DNA of 64,000 bases from Paenibacillus sp. FJAT-26967 (GTDB lineage: Bacteria > Bacillota > Bacilli > Paenibacillales > NBRC-103111): the NCBI RefSeq assembly GCF_001541095.1, contig NZ_LMXH01000001.1, forward strand, positions 1,948,842-2,012,841, read 5' to 3'. The position numbers and the translations under genes were made by a program. The stretch's first letter is position 1. Every line of letters begins with the position of its first letter. Below the pieces are notes generated by a model that was not told the DNA's origin, made no database searches, and saw only the letters and a list, made by a program, of their open reading frames with translations. Of the stretch, positions 54,486-63,303 are shown piece by piece.

Positions 54486-54989
54486 CTAGAGTTTTAGAAC
54501 CATTAATTCCTCATCCCAATATTGCCCGTTGAATTTTAAGGCATTTTGTTCTATGCCATAAACCTCAAATCCCAAGGACTTATACAGCTTCTTGGCGGAG
54601 TCGTTGTCAGATACAACGGTTAAGTTAATTTGTTCCAAGCCATCGTGTTCTTTTGATTTGCTGATTAGCTCAAGCAAAAGCGATTTACCTAACCCTTTTC
54701 CTCTCATTTCAGGAGCTGTATACATCCCGTAAACATTTCCTTTATGAATAGTTTTAGGGCTGCTTTCGCGCATAAAAGTCACCATGCCAACTAATGAACC
54801 ATTATCATCAAAAGCTCCAAGTACAAATTTATCTGTAGTCGGCTTTATTCGTGCGGCTATAGTGTCTTGTGAAAACTTCACTTCCCTTTCATACGTTGAC
54901 CCGAATGCTTCCGGGTTGATTGTTAACGATTTCAATCGTAATTCTTGATACCGTTCAGCGTCTGCTTCTTGTAATAGACGTATATACAT
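54486..54989 (-). CDS. GNAT family N-acetyltransferase
   Basis: A 167-residue GNAT protein. The acetyl-CoA loop is RGKGLGKSLL near residue 97, followed by LTVVSDNDSAKKLYKSLGFE. The start at 54989 was chosen because GGAGG precedes it by eight bases on the minus strand; an upstream methionine at 55028 has no site. The acceptor is unknown. Confidence 0.85.
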   Translation of the reverse strand: MYIRLLQEADAERYQELRLKSLTINPEAFGSTYEREVKFSQDTIAARIKPTTDKFVLGAFDDNGSLVGMVTFMRESSPKTIHKGNVYGMYTAPEMRGKGLGKSLLLELISKSKEHDGLEQINLTVVSDNDSAKKLYKSLGFEVYGIEQNALKFNGQYWDEELMVLKL

Positions 54990-55127
54990 GCCTTCTACCT
55001 CCGTATAATTATTTGTGATAGCATACAAGATCCTTACACAAAACTCCTTAGTACAGAAAATTATTTCAATTTAAACGCTACACAAAATAGCAAGTAAAAC
55101 ATAGTGAAGAAGGGATTTGAAATAAAT

Positions 55128-55499
55128 ATGGGATTTACTTCCTGCCTGCAGATTTTCCCAACCCCAGACATGAATAAGACAGCTGAATTTTATGTACAGT
55201 TGGGATTTAGGGCCGTCTATTATCTCGATTCCGCTGAACCCCACGTATGTCTATATAAAGATCTGATCGAGATTGTTCTGACCCAATCCAAGGTGGAAAC
55301 CTATCTTCCGAATAGAGAAATTCATGGTTATGGGTATGATGCATATTTTATATCCGACACACAAGAAAAGATAGAACAGGAACTAATCCGGCTCGGCGTC
55401 AAAATTGTTCGTCCTTTAGGTGTAACAGACTACAATAATCATGAATTTGTATTTGAAGATGTGGATGGGCGATGGATTGCAGTGGGCACAAAGCTTTGA
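55128..55499 (+). CDS. VOC-fold (glyoxalase/bleomycin-resistance type) protein
   Basis: A 123-residue protein: PTPDMNKTAEFYVQLGF at the start, YDAYFISD, and HEFVFEDVDGRWIAVGTK at the end, matching one vicinal oxygen chelate repeat. Members bind drugs or act as dioxygenases and lyases; here the role is unknown. The start is uncertain: ATG 55128 has AGAAGGG upstream at long spacing, and GTG 55104 is the alternative. Confidence 0.75.
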   Translation: MGFTSCLQIFPTPDMNKTAEFYVQLGFRAVYYLDSAEPHVCLYKDLIEIVLTQSKVETYLPNREIHGYGYDAYFISDTQEKIEQELIRLGVKIVRPLGVTDYNNHEFVFEDVDGRWIAVGTKL

Positions 55500-55593
55500 A
55501 ATAAAGGCTATGTTAAACTTTGTTGTTCATATTTGATAATTACGAACGAGCGTTCTGTAATAAGGGCAATACAACTGTTCGGAGATGATTTGC

Positions 55594-56113
55594 CCATGGA
55601 TTTAAAGGAACTGAAAAAGCTTGCTTTTCTTTGAGGAAATGTGCAGAGCAGTTAAACGATGAAGTCACGCATGTCACCTTGTTTACTGGCGGCATAAGAT
55701 TCTTTCCGCTCTGAAGCAGATTCCAACCGAAGCATTTCAAGATATTGTTGAAATGGACGAGACCTACTTTCTTTACTCGGAAAAAGGCAAGCGGATTATT
55801 GCCGTTTAGCTCCTATGCGAATTCAAAAGGCATGACTCATTACCGATTCAAGTCCGACTGAAAACAACGTGTGAAAGCCGTCTACCATATCCAAAACGTA
55901 AACAGCTACCACAGCCGCTTGAAGAAATGGATGGATCGCTTCAATGGTGTTGCAACAAAGTATTTGCAGAATTACTTGGCGTGGTTTCGTTACTTAGACA
56001 GCAAGGAATATGAGAATACCGCATCGAATAAGAAAAATATGTTGGTCAAATCATGCCTGTATACTGTGACCAACACGAACACCAAACTTCGGCTTTCTGC
56101 TTATTCTTGTTAA
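55594..56113 (+). mobile_element. Degenerate IS1595-family transposase remnant
   Basis: Transposase pieces can be read across frames: YWRHKILSALK, then VEMDETYFLYSEKGKR (first catalytic Asp region), stop at 55807-55809, and then an open frame from 55871 reading [32 protein letters not shown]. These match the middle and end of IS1595/ISXO2-like transposases. The zinc ribbon and the second Asp region are missing or frameshifted. No terminal repeats or target duplication were found by eye. Confidence 0.7.
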
Positions 56114-56190
56114 GCTAACGGGCAGTTATGCGTAACTTCCAGGGAATGTAAACATCTAAATAACGTAAGGAACGAGGGGGCAGACAATTC

Positions 56191-57105
56191 ATGGGAGGAA
56201 CGAATGTATGGGATGCGGAGTGGGAGGTTAACGAAGAGCAGGCGCGGACGCTGATCGGCAGACAATTCCCTCAGCTGTCATCGAAGCAAGTAAAGCGATT
56301 GGGCTGGGGCTGGGACAATACGGTTTTTTTCATTGGTGACGAGTACGTGTTCCGGTTTCCAAGAAGAACGATTGCAGTTGGCTCGATTCGTATGGAAGGG
56401 AAGCTGCTGCCGAAGCTGGAGGCATTTATGACCATCCCCTATCCGAAACCGTTGTTTTATGGCGAAGCAAGTGACGAATACCCGGCACCATTTCTTGGCT
56501 ATGCCTACGTGCCAGGAGATTTCCCAATCGGTTTGACGGAAGAACGCCGGGCTTTATCGGCAGAGACGTTGGCGAAATTTTTGCGGAGATTGCATGAGTT
56601 TCCGGTGCAGGCGGCGCTGAAGTGCGGAGTTCAGCAAGATCATCGAAACTTGACGGACATAGCATCGCGCAAAGTGAAATTGGAGGGCTTTCTATCGAAG
56701 GTGGTTGAACACTTGTCGCCGGAGGAGTCCGGTGTGATCGAAGCGTATATTAGCAGGCTGCAAAAGGACCGTGTCGAGGCGGTGAATGCACTGCTACATG
56801 GTGATCTTCATTTCAAAAATATGCTTGTGAATGAGAACGGGATCGTTTCCGGCATCATTGATTGGGGCGATCTGAGCGTAGGCCATCCGGCTTGCGATTT
56901 GAGCGTTGCTTATAGTTTTTTACCACCTTACGCTCGCGGCGTGTTTTTCGAAACGTACGGAGGAGCGGACGAGGAAACGAAGCTGCTGGCGCGGCTGATC
57001 GCGGTATACATCCCCATACTGATCTTAATGCAAGCGGTCGATGACGGGAATGAAGCGATTGCTGTAGAGGCGAAATCCAACATCATGCGGGCACTGTCGG
57101 ATTAG
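56191..57105 (+). CDS. Aminoglycoside phosphotransferase-like kinase
   Basis: A 304-residue protein of the APH/choline-kinase fold: N-terminal NTVFFIGDEYVFRFPRR, the catalytic loop LLHGDLHFKNML, and the metal-binding IIDWGDLSVGHPACD. The substrate could be an aminoglycoside, another antibiotic, a sugar or an amino alcohol. ATG 56191 follows GAGGGGG. It resembles APH(3'')/MphB-like family members loosely, so resistance is not established. It is unlike the macrolide enzyme at 631. Confidence 0.8.
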   Translation: MGGTNVWDAEWEVNEEQARTLIGRQFPQLSSKQVKRLGWGWDNTVFFIGDEYVFRFPRRTIAVGSIRMEGKLLPKLEAFMTIPYPKPLFYGEASDEYPAPFLGYAYVPGDFPIGLTEERRALSAETLAKFLRRLHEFPVQAALKCGVQQDHRNLTDIASRKVKLEGFLSKVVEHLSPEESGVIEAYISRLQKDRVEAVNALLHGDLHFKNMLVNENGIVSGIIDWGDLSVGHPACDLSVAYSFLPPYARGVFFETYGGADEETKLLARLIAVYIPILILMQAVDDGNEAIAVEAKSNIMRALSD

Positions 57106-57294
57106 GCTCATTATTTCGTTGCGGCTATGGGGCTGGGCTATCGGGACACGATAGCAATAAACCGCCTTTTCAACAAATGCGGTTTTCTTATGGTCAAATA
57201 TCAACATTAGAATTTAACATAGCCGAAATCAAAAGCGAGGCTATCGCATTAACGGTTCTCAGCGCTCCGCAAGAATCGGCTATAGATCGCACAA

Positions 57295-57325
57295 AAGCCT
57301 CTGACCCGCTTATAGTCAGAGGCTT
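57295..57325 (-). terminator. Terminator of the SDR gene
   Basis: AAGCCTCTGAC and GTCAGAGGCTT are perfect arms; on the minus strand a short TTTTGTG follows. Confidence 0.7.
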
Positions 57326-57361
57326 GTTTCGTAAGATTACAATGATACTTGCAAGTAAGAA

Positions 57362-58186
57362 TTATGTATTTATTTGCGCATCTCTGATGACCCTGCAGAC
57401 CATACGCATCAGTTTTCTGTGCACAGACGGGAATAAGTTGAAGAAGAGATCCGTTGTTTTACGCAGAGGTAACGGGCAGAAAAGGGGTACATTTTTATCG
57501 ATTTTTTTCATCGCCAGAGCGGCAAATTTTTCGGGACTCATCATTTTACGCTCTTTCACAGATTGATTAATCTGATCTTTGTTCAAATTAATGGCATAGC
57601 CATTATCATAGATGGCTGTATCCACATGCCCCGGGCATAGTGTGGTAACCCGAATTCCATATTTCTCTGCTTCGTAATGAAGCGAAGTTGTGAAACCGAC
57701 AACGGCATGCTTGGTCGCACTATATGCGGTTACCATAGGGGTAGGTCCCAGTCCTGCGACTGAAGCTGTATTAATGATATGCCCAAATCCTTGTTTTTGC
57801 ATGAGCGGGTAAGCGGCATGAGTTCCATAGATGACTCCCCAGAAATTGATATCCACGATTTTGTTCCAGTCTTCCAGGCTCATATCATTAAATTCTCCAT
57901 ACATAGAGATTCCTGCATTGTTAAATAAATAGTCCAATCGTCCAAATTCCTCAGATACTTTCTGAACGACACTCTTGAACTGAGAGGCATCGGTTACATC
58001 CAGAAGAGTAAACCGTGCCTGGCCACCGAGATTTATAATTTCCCGGACGAGTTCTTCTCCTTGCGCAACATTAATATCGGATACGATTACATAAATATTC
58101 CTAGCGGATAACTGCTTGCACAAGGCCCTCCCGATACCGGAAGCTCCGCCTGTTACTATTGCAGTCTTAACAAAATTGTTCGTCAT
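57362..58186 (-). CDS. Short-chain dehydrogenase/reductase
   Basis: A 274-residue classical SDR: cofactor-binding TGGASGIGRAL, NNAG motif, and catalytic YSATK after NTASVAG. It would reduce or oxidise a carbonyl/alcohol with NAD(P)H; the substrate is unknown. The start at 58186 has GGGAGG upstream on the minus strand. The C-terminal about 40 residues are hydrophobic and basic, as in lipid-acting SDR proteins. Confidence 0.87.
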   Translation of the reverse strand: MTNNFVKTAIVTGGASGIGRALCKQLSARNIYVIVSDINVAQGEELVREIINLGGQARFTLLDVTDASQFKSVVQKVSEEFGRLDYLFNNAGISMYGEFNDMSLEDWNKIVDINFWGVIYGTHAAYPLMQKQGFGHIINTASVAGLGPTPMVTAYSATKHAVVGFTTSLHYEAEKYGIRVTTLCPGHVDTAIYDNGYAINLNKDQINQSVKERKMMSPEKFAALAMKKIDKNVPLFCPLPLRKTTDLFFNLFPSVHRKLMRMVCRVIRDAQINT

Positions 58187-58449
58187 ATAACTACCTCCCA
58201 GGAATAAGTTAGCAGGAGCAAGTAGAGCATCGCGTTTCTTGTTGTTATCTATAGATTGCCATATATTTCCTCATATAAACGACTATATTATTGGCGAAAT
58301 TTTGAATAAAAGGAAACAAATTTATGACTATTATTTAGTTAGTTTGCGAATTCATAAAAACCTTGGATTTTAATGACGCCAGGGCGGCTGGATGCTTTTG
58401 GCTGTTTATTTTGGTATCATTAAAGAAACCTAAGAAAGGGGATTACGAT

Positions 58450-59064
58450 ATGAATTCGACAATATCAGCACGATTAAAAGAAGAAACGGCACCCTTTCAT
58501 ATACAAATCGAGCAGAATTACTATGCCAAGGGCATTATGAATCAGGGACTAACTTTGGAGGAATATAGAACGTATCTTGAGAAATTTTATGGCTTTGTCA
58601 CCCCGGCAGAGCAAGCAATAACGGCTCTACCAGAGTGGGACGAGCTAGGTTTTGATATCGGGTCACGGATGAAGAGCCCATTGCTGGAACAAGATTTAAT
58701 AGAGCTAGGGCTCAAGCGGGCAGACTTGAATAATCTGGCTTCATGTAATGAAATTCCAGATTTATCCACCCTGCCGCGCGCTTTGGGCTATTTGTACGTA
58801 CTAGAGGGCTCAACGCTTGGCGGGCAGCTGATTACTAGACAATTGAAGCAGTTCCTGCCGGTTACCCCCGAGTCGGGCGGTCGATATTTCAGCAGCTACG
58901 GCACGGATTTACGTACCAAGTGGCTGGAGTTCCGTGAACTGCTGGAGCAGGAAGCCGTTACAGCCGGTCAGCAGGAGGAAGTATTGTCCGCGGCCAAACA
59001 AACGTTCATACTCTTGAACCAATGGCTTGTCCAAGAGCCGGTTCAACCATCCGTTCAACCATAA
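58450..59064 (+). CDS. Heme oxygenase (biliverdin-producing, BphO-like)
   Basis: A 204-residue heme oxygenase. The proximal His lies in APFHIQIEQ near residue 17, and the distal helix has YLYVLEGSTLGGQLI. It opens heme to biliverdin, the chromophore of the bacteriophytochrome encoded 20 bases downstream. ATG 58450 follows AAAGGGG; the longer frame from 58363 has no site. The pairing is the classic bphO-bphP operon. Confidence 0.88.
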   Translation: MNSTISARLKEETAPFHIQIEQNYYAKGIMNQGLTLEEYRTYLEKFYGFVTPAEQAITALPEWDELGFDIGSRMKSPLLEQDLIELGLKRADLNNLASCNEIPDLSTLPRALGYLYVLEGSTLGGQLITRQLKQFLPVTPESGGRYFSSYGTDLRTKWLEFRELLEQEAVTAGQQEEVLSAAKQTFILLNQWLVQEPVQPSVQP

Positions 59065-59084
59065 ATAAAGGGGCCGAAGCCTGC

Positions 59085-61643
59085 ATGTCCAAATCGGAAA
59101 AACAGAGAGACAAAGAAATTCTCAACCGTACACTTCTGACAGAGGGAAACTATGAATTAAACGAAGAGATCGATTTGACGAACTGCGACAAGGAACCGAT
59201 CCATATTCCGGGTCTCATTCAGCCCCATGGTGTTCTTCTGGCCGTGTCCTATTCCAGCGAACATCCGAGGATTGTTCAATGCAGTGTAAATACCGAGAAC
59301 TACCTGGGGATACCGGCATCTGAATTGCTGGGTACGCCGCTCACGGATCTATTTGGGAACGAGCAGGTAGCCGCCATTCAAGAAGAGCTTACGCGCCGTA
59401 CGTATGATTCTTCCAAGCTTCACTATCTTACTCTGCAGATTGACGTGAATACCCGGTCCGTCTTGTTTTATTGCATTCTTCATCAAAGTGAAGGTCTCCT
59501 CATTCTGGAGATGGAGCCCGCTTCCGGTCAGAATGAACCGGATAAAGATTATGAATGGATCCAGACATTCTTTTGCAGAATCAAAGAGGCGGGGGACCGC
59601 GCTGAAGCCAGTCAAATTGCGGCCGAGCAGATGAAGGAAATGCTGGGTTACGATAGAGTGATGGTTTATGAATTCGATGAGGAATGGAACGGCAAGGTAA
59701 TCGCTGAAGCGAAAGAAGAAGGGCTGGAGCCGTTTCTTGGTCATCATTATCCTGCAACTGATATCCCCAAACAGGCCAGAGAGCTTTACTTGCGTAATTG
59801 GCTCCGTACCATCGTCGATGTAAATTATGTCCCGGTCAAAATTATCCCGACCCTGCATCCGCAAACAGGCAAGCCTCTTAATTTGAGCTTATCTACCCTG
59901 CGGAGTGTTTCGCCACTTCACATCGAATATTTGCAAAATATGGGTGTCGGCGCTACGACGACTCTCTCCTTAATCCATGAGAATCAGCTTTGGGGCATGA
60001 TTACCTGCCATCATTATTCACCCAAATATATTTCTCACCGTATCCGTAATTTGTGTAATTTCTTAGGTTTCTTTTTCTCCAGTGAGCTCTATCAGAGACA
60101 GCAGTTGGATGATTACCAGTCAGAGATTGAACTGAAAACACTGGCCAACCGAATATCGAATATTTTCATCGGCAATACGAGTGCGCATCGGGTTATGGAG
60201 CAGCTTCAGCTGGAAGGAAAATCACTGCTGGATGTGATGAGTGCGACTGGAGCGGCTGTCAGTTACAAGGACAAACTTGTTGTGTTCGGACAGACGCCTG
60301 CCAAAGAAGAGATTCACAGCTTAGCTTCTTGGCTTGCTGAACAATCCGAAGATTACGAATACCATACCTCACGGTTGAGCCGCGAATATCTTCCTGCCCG
60401 ATTCTACAAGAATAAAGCATCGGGGGCGCTCTATCTGGCCTTATCGCCGGACCTTAAAGATTACATCATCTGGTTCCGCCCCGAGGTCGTTCAAATTGTA
60501 GAATGGGCGGGAGATCCTGCTAAAGCTGTCTTAAAAGAAAATGACGGATACCGTCTATCTCCCCGCAAGTCTTTTGAGAAATGGAGAGAGGTTGTCGAGT
60601 GTACGTCGGTTGCATGGAAAGCAAAAGAACTGAGGACGCTGCCGGACCTTAAATCTATTGTCCTCAAACAGACGGAGAATCAAATGCGCCACGCGGAGGA
60701 ACAGGCACAGCAGAACTCCAGGCAGCTTAAAGAAAATGAGAAGAGATACCTTCAGCTAATGGAGCATTCTCCCGTTGCATTCTTTACGATTACGGACAAT
60801 CGAATCCAGTACAGCAATCAACAGGGGACAGATCTTTTCAGAGCGGAATCCTCTGAAATTCTGACTGGCAGAGATATTTCAGAATTCATGCATACAGATT
60901 TTCGGTCTATCTTCCAAGCAAAGATGAATGAATTAACGGAATCTTCGATTCCTTTATACTCAACAGAAGGAATTATGAGGGATTTGACCGGAACCGAACA
61001 TCAGTTGGAAATTACACTCGCTCAAGTTACCTTTAGCGGCCAGCCCTCTTTTTTCGTCATTGCGCGTAAAAAAGAAGAAGAAGGACGCGAAGATTTCGCT
61101 AAGATCCGGAGCAGCTTGAACAACATGATTCACACGGACTCGCTGACTGAGATGCCTAACCGGTTTTCTTTTGACAAACATCTCACAGAAGAGTGGCAAC
61201 TGGGCTTGGATAATCAGAGCCCTTTGTCTGTTATTCTTATGGACATTGATCATTTTGAAGCCTATAACGCCATGCACGGCTTCCAGGGGGGAGATACGTG
61301 CCTCCAGTGGATATCGGACATCCTTATGGCGGTCGGCAAACCTTATGGAGCGATGATTGCGAGATACAGAGGGGACACTTTCGCACTTCAATTAAACGCA
61401 TCTCTGGAGAAGGCGGAGAATTTGGCTGAACAGATCCGCTTAGGCGTTCTGTCGATGCAGATCCCCCAGACGCATTCGGAAGGCGGCGAATTCCTGACCG
61501 TCACTCTAGGTGTATCTTCCGGTGTTCCTGAAGCTTCAGGAGGTTTGGACAGCAGTCCCGATCAATTACTTCATGCAGCTGAAAGAGCGCTGCAGCAGGC
61601 AAAGGATGAGGGCAGAAATCGTGTGGCGGCAGTAAGCGTGTAA
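59085..61643 (+). CDS. Bacteriophytochrome with PAS and degenerate GGDEF domain
   Basis: An 852-residue photoreceptor. The PAS domain has the biliverdin-binding C34 (LTNCDKEPIHIPG). The GAF domain (about 150-320) carries YPATDIP. The PHY domain ends with PRKSF near 490. A further PAS (about 555-665) and a GGDEF-type domain (about 685-850) follow. The active loop reads RGDTF instead of GGDEF near 760, so cyclic-di-GMP synthesis is doubtful; it may bind nucleotide or signal by protein contact. No histidine-kinase domain is present. ATG 59085 follows AAAGGGG. Confidence 0.9.
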   Translation: MSKSEKQRDKEILNRTLLTEGNYELNEEIDLTNCDKEPIHIPGLIQPHGVLLAVSYSSEHPRIVQCSVNTENYLGIPASELLGTPLTDLFGNEQVAAIQEELTRRTYDSSKLHYLTLQIDVNTRSVLFYCILHQSEGLLILEMEPASGQNEPDKDYEWIQTFFCRIKEAGDRAEASQIAAEQMKEMLGYDRVMVYEFDEEWNGKVIAEAKEEGLEPFLGHHYPATDIPKQARELYLRNWLRTIVDVNYVPVKIIPTLHPQTGKPLNLSLSTLRSVSPLHIEYLQNMGVGATTTLSLIHENQLWGMITCHHYSPKYISHRIRNLCNFLGFFFSSELYQRQQLDDYQSEIELKTLANRISNIFIGNTSAHRVMEQLQLEGKSLLDVMSATGAAVSYKDKLVVFGQTPAKEEIHSLASWLAEQSEDYEYHTSRLSREYLPARFYKNKASGALYLALSPDLKDYIIWFRPEVVQIVEWAGDPAKAVLKENDGYRLSPRKSFEKWREVVECTSVAWKAKELRTLPDLKSIVLKQTENQMRHAEEQAQQNSRQLKENEKRYLQLMEHSPVAFFTITDNRIQYSNQQGTDLFRAESSEILTGRDISEFMHTDFRSIFQAKMNELTESSIPLYSTEGIMRDLTGTEHQLEITLAQVTFSGQPSFFVIARKKEEEGREDFAKIRSSLNNMIHTDSLTEMPNRFSFDKHLTEEWQLGLDNQSPLSVILMDIDHFEAYNAMHGFQGGDTCLQWISDILMAVGKPYGAMIARYRGDTFALQLNASLEKAENLAEQIRLGVLSMQIPQTHSEGGEFLTVTLGVSSGVPEASGGLDSSPDQLLHAAERALQQAKDEGRNRVAAVSV

Positions 61644-61659
61644 ACATATCTCATCAGAA

Positions 61660-61687
61660 AAGTCCGCCTCCAGCAGGCGGACTTTTC
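61660..61687 (+). terminator. Terminator of the heme oxygenase/phytochrome operon
   Basis: AAGTCCGCCT and AGGCGGACTT are perfect arms followed by TTCTT. Confidence 0.85.
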
Positions 61688-61807
61688 TTCTTTGAAGCAA
61701 ACGACTCTTGAAATAAAGTTTCTTTTGCTATATGATTTGCAGGAAATTATTCATAGTATTTACATAGGAATACTAGAATGATTAACTGAAAGGTAGAGGT
61801 GATAATT

Positions 61808-63238
61808 ATGCGCATGATCTATTTGGATATTGATTCATTAAGACCTGATCACATGGGATGCTACGGCTATGCACGGAATACGACACCGAACATCGATGCC
61901 ATCGCAGCCAAGGGTGTAAGGTTCAATCATTGTTACTGTGCTTCATCTCCTTGTGTGCCTTCCAGAGCAAGTTTTATGAGCGGACGATTTGCTGTTAATC
62001 ACGGGGCTATGACACACTGGGGACCTGGCTATGATTTTTATTATCCAGAAGGTGAAACTCATAGTGAAACGTATGCTTTCTTTACAAGGAGACTGAGGGA
62101 AGCTGGATACAGGACGGTTACTTTCTCATCCTTCGGCGATCGTCATCATGCCTGGTGGTACTTTGCCGGCTGGAACGAGGTCCATACCCATACTCTGAAG
62201 GAAGGCAATGAAGATGCCGACGAGGTGAATGCAGCGGTAATCCCCTGGCTGCGAAGTCACGGCTTGGAGGAGAACTATTTTCTGCACATTCAGTATTGGG
62301 ACCCGCATACATTGTACACGTATCCGCAGGAATTTGCCGAGCAATGGAGAGAGCATCCGGCAAAGCCATACCCATCCGAAGAAGAGATCGCCGCACATCA
62401 AACGGACCGATTCCCGCATTCGGCGGCTTATTTGCATACGGACCGTGTGTTCCCGGCAACAATGCCGAATCGGATCGCAAACCGGAAGGATTATATTGAT
62501 CTCTTGAACGGTTATGACGGAGGCATCAGCTATATGGACAAGCATGTAGGCGAGATTGTCCAGACACTGCATGAGCTGGGCATTCAAGACGAGGTGTGCT
62601 TCATTATCAGCGCAGATCACGGTGAATCCCTGGGTGAGCATGGAATCTATGCCGAGCATGCGAGTGCCACGGAATCAGTTCACCATCTTCCGCTTATTAT
62701 TAAAGCGCCGGGGATCACGAAGCCCGGAACCGTTGTGAACGGCCTCATCTACAATGTAGATGTTGTGGCCACGATTACGGATCTGGCAGGATTGCCTGTC
62801 CCTTCAGGCTGGGATGGCGCTTCGTTCTCTGCGGTATTAAGAGGAGAACACTGGCAGGGGCGTGACTATTTGGTGATGGATCACGCCCTTTATACGTGCC
62901 AGCGGGCGGTCCGCGATCAGAAGTGGTATTTTATCCGGACCTACCATCCGGGTTTGTATAATTTCGAACCGGTCAGTTTGTATGACATGGAACACGATCC
63001 GAATCAGACCACTAATGTGGCTGATCTGCATCCCGATATAGTAAAAGAAATGGACCATCGTTTGTCACAATGGCTGCATGAGCACTTGGGCAAGCCGGGG
63101 CATTCAACAGATCCGCTGCAAAAAGTCGTTGAAACCGGACCTTGGAAATACGTTACGCTGGAGGACTGGGTACAAAGACTGCGTGATAAAGGCGATCATG
63201 AAGCTGCTAATCATTACGCGGGAGTTTACCGCGACTGA
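61808..63238 (+). CDS. Type I sulfatase (alkaline-phosphatase superfamily)
   Basis: A 476-residue hydrolase. The N-terminal metal site YLDIDSLRPDHMGCYG and the sulfatase signature CVPSR (Cys converted to formylglycine) are visible, with a later ISADHGESLGEHG metal motif. There is no signal peptide, so it acts in the cytoplasm or is only loosely assigned. It would cleave sulfate (possibly phosphonate) esters. ATG 61808 follows GGTAGAGGTG; GTG 61799 overlaps. It needs a maturase, which is not in the window. Confidence 0.88.
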   Translation: MRMIYLDIDSLRPDHMGCYGYARNTTPNIDAIAAKGVRFNHCYCASSPCVPSRASFMSGRFAVNHGAMTHWGPGYDFYYPEGETHSETYAFFTRRLREAGYRTVTFSSFGDRHHAWWYFAGWNEVHTHTLKEGNEDADEVNAAVIPWLRSHGLEENYFLHIQYWDPHTLYTYPQEFAEQWREHPAKPYPSEEEIAAHQTDRFPHSAAYLHTDRVFPATMPNRIANRKDYIDLLNGYDGGISYMDKHVGEIVQTLHELGIQDEVCFIISADHGESLGEHGIYAEHASATESVHHLPLIIKAPGITKPGTVVNGLIYNVDVVATITDLAGLPVPSGWDGASFSAVLRGEHWQGRDYLVMDHALYTCQRAVRDQKWYFIRTYHPGLYNFEPVSLYDMEHDPNQTTNVADLHPDIVKEMDHRLSQWLHEHLGKPGHSTDPLQKVVETGPWKYVTLEDWVQRLRDKGDHEAANHYAGVYRD

Positions 63239-63250
63239 AAATAAATGACG

Positions 63251-63277
63251 AAAAGCCGCTGATTAAAGCGGCTTCCT
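63251..63277. terminator. Shared terminator between convergent genes
   Basis: AAAAGCCGCT pairs with AGCGGCTT around a short loop between the sulfatase and the ROK-family genes. Confidence 0.65.
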
Positions 63278-63303
63278 GTCGTACGGCGGCTCCTGAATCT
63301 GAC

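Noticed and set aside
57177-57566. Plus-strand open frame of 129 residues
   Set aside because: It runs antisense through the end of the SDR gene and across its terminator, with no family likeness.
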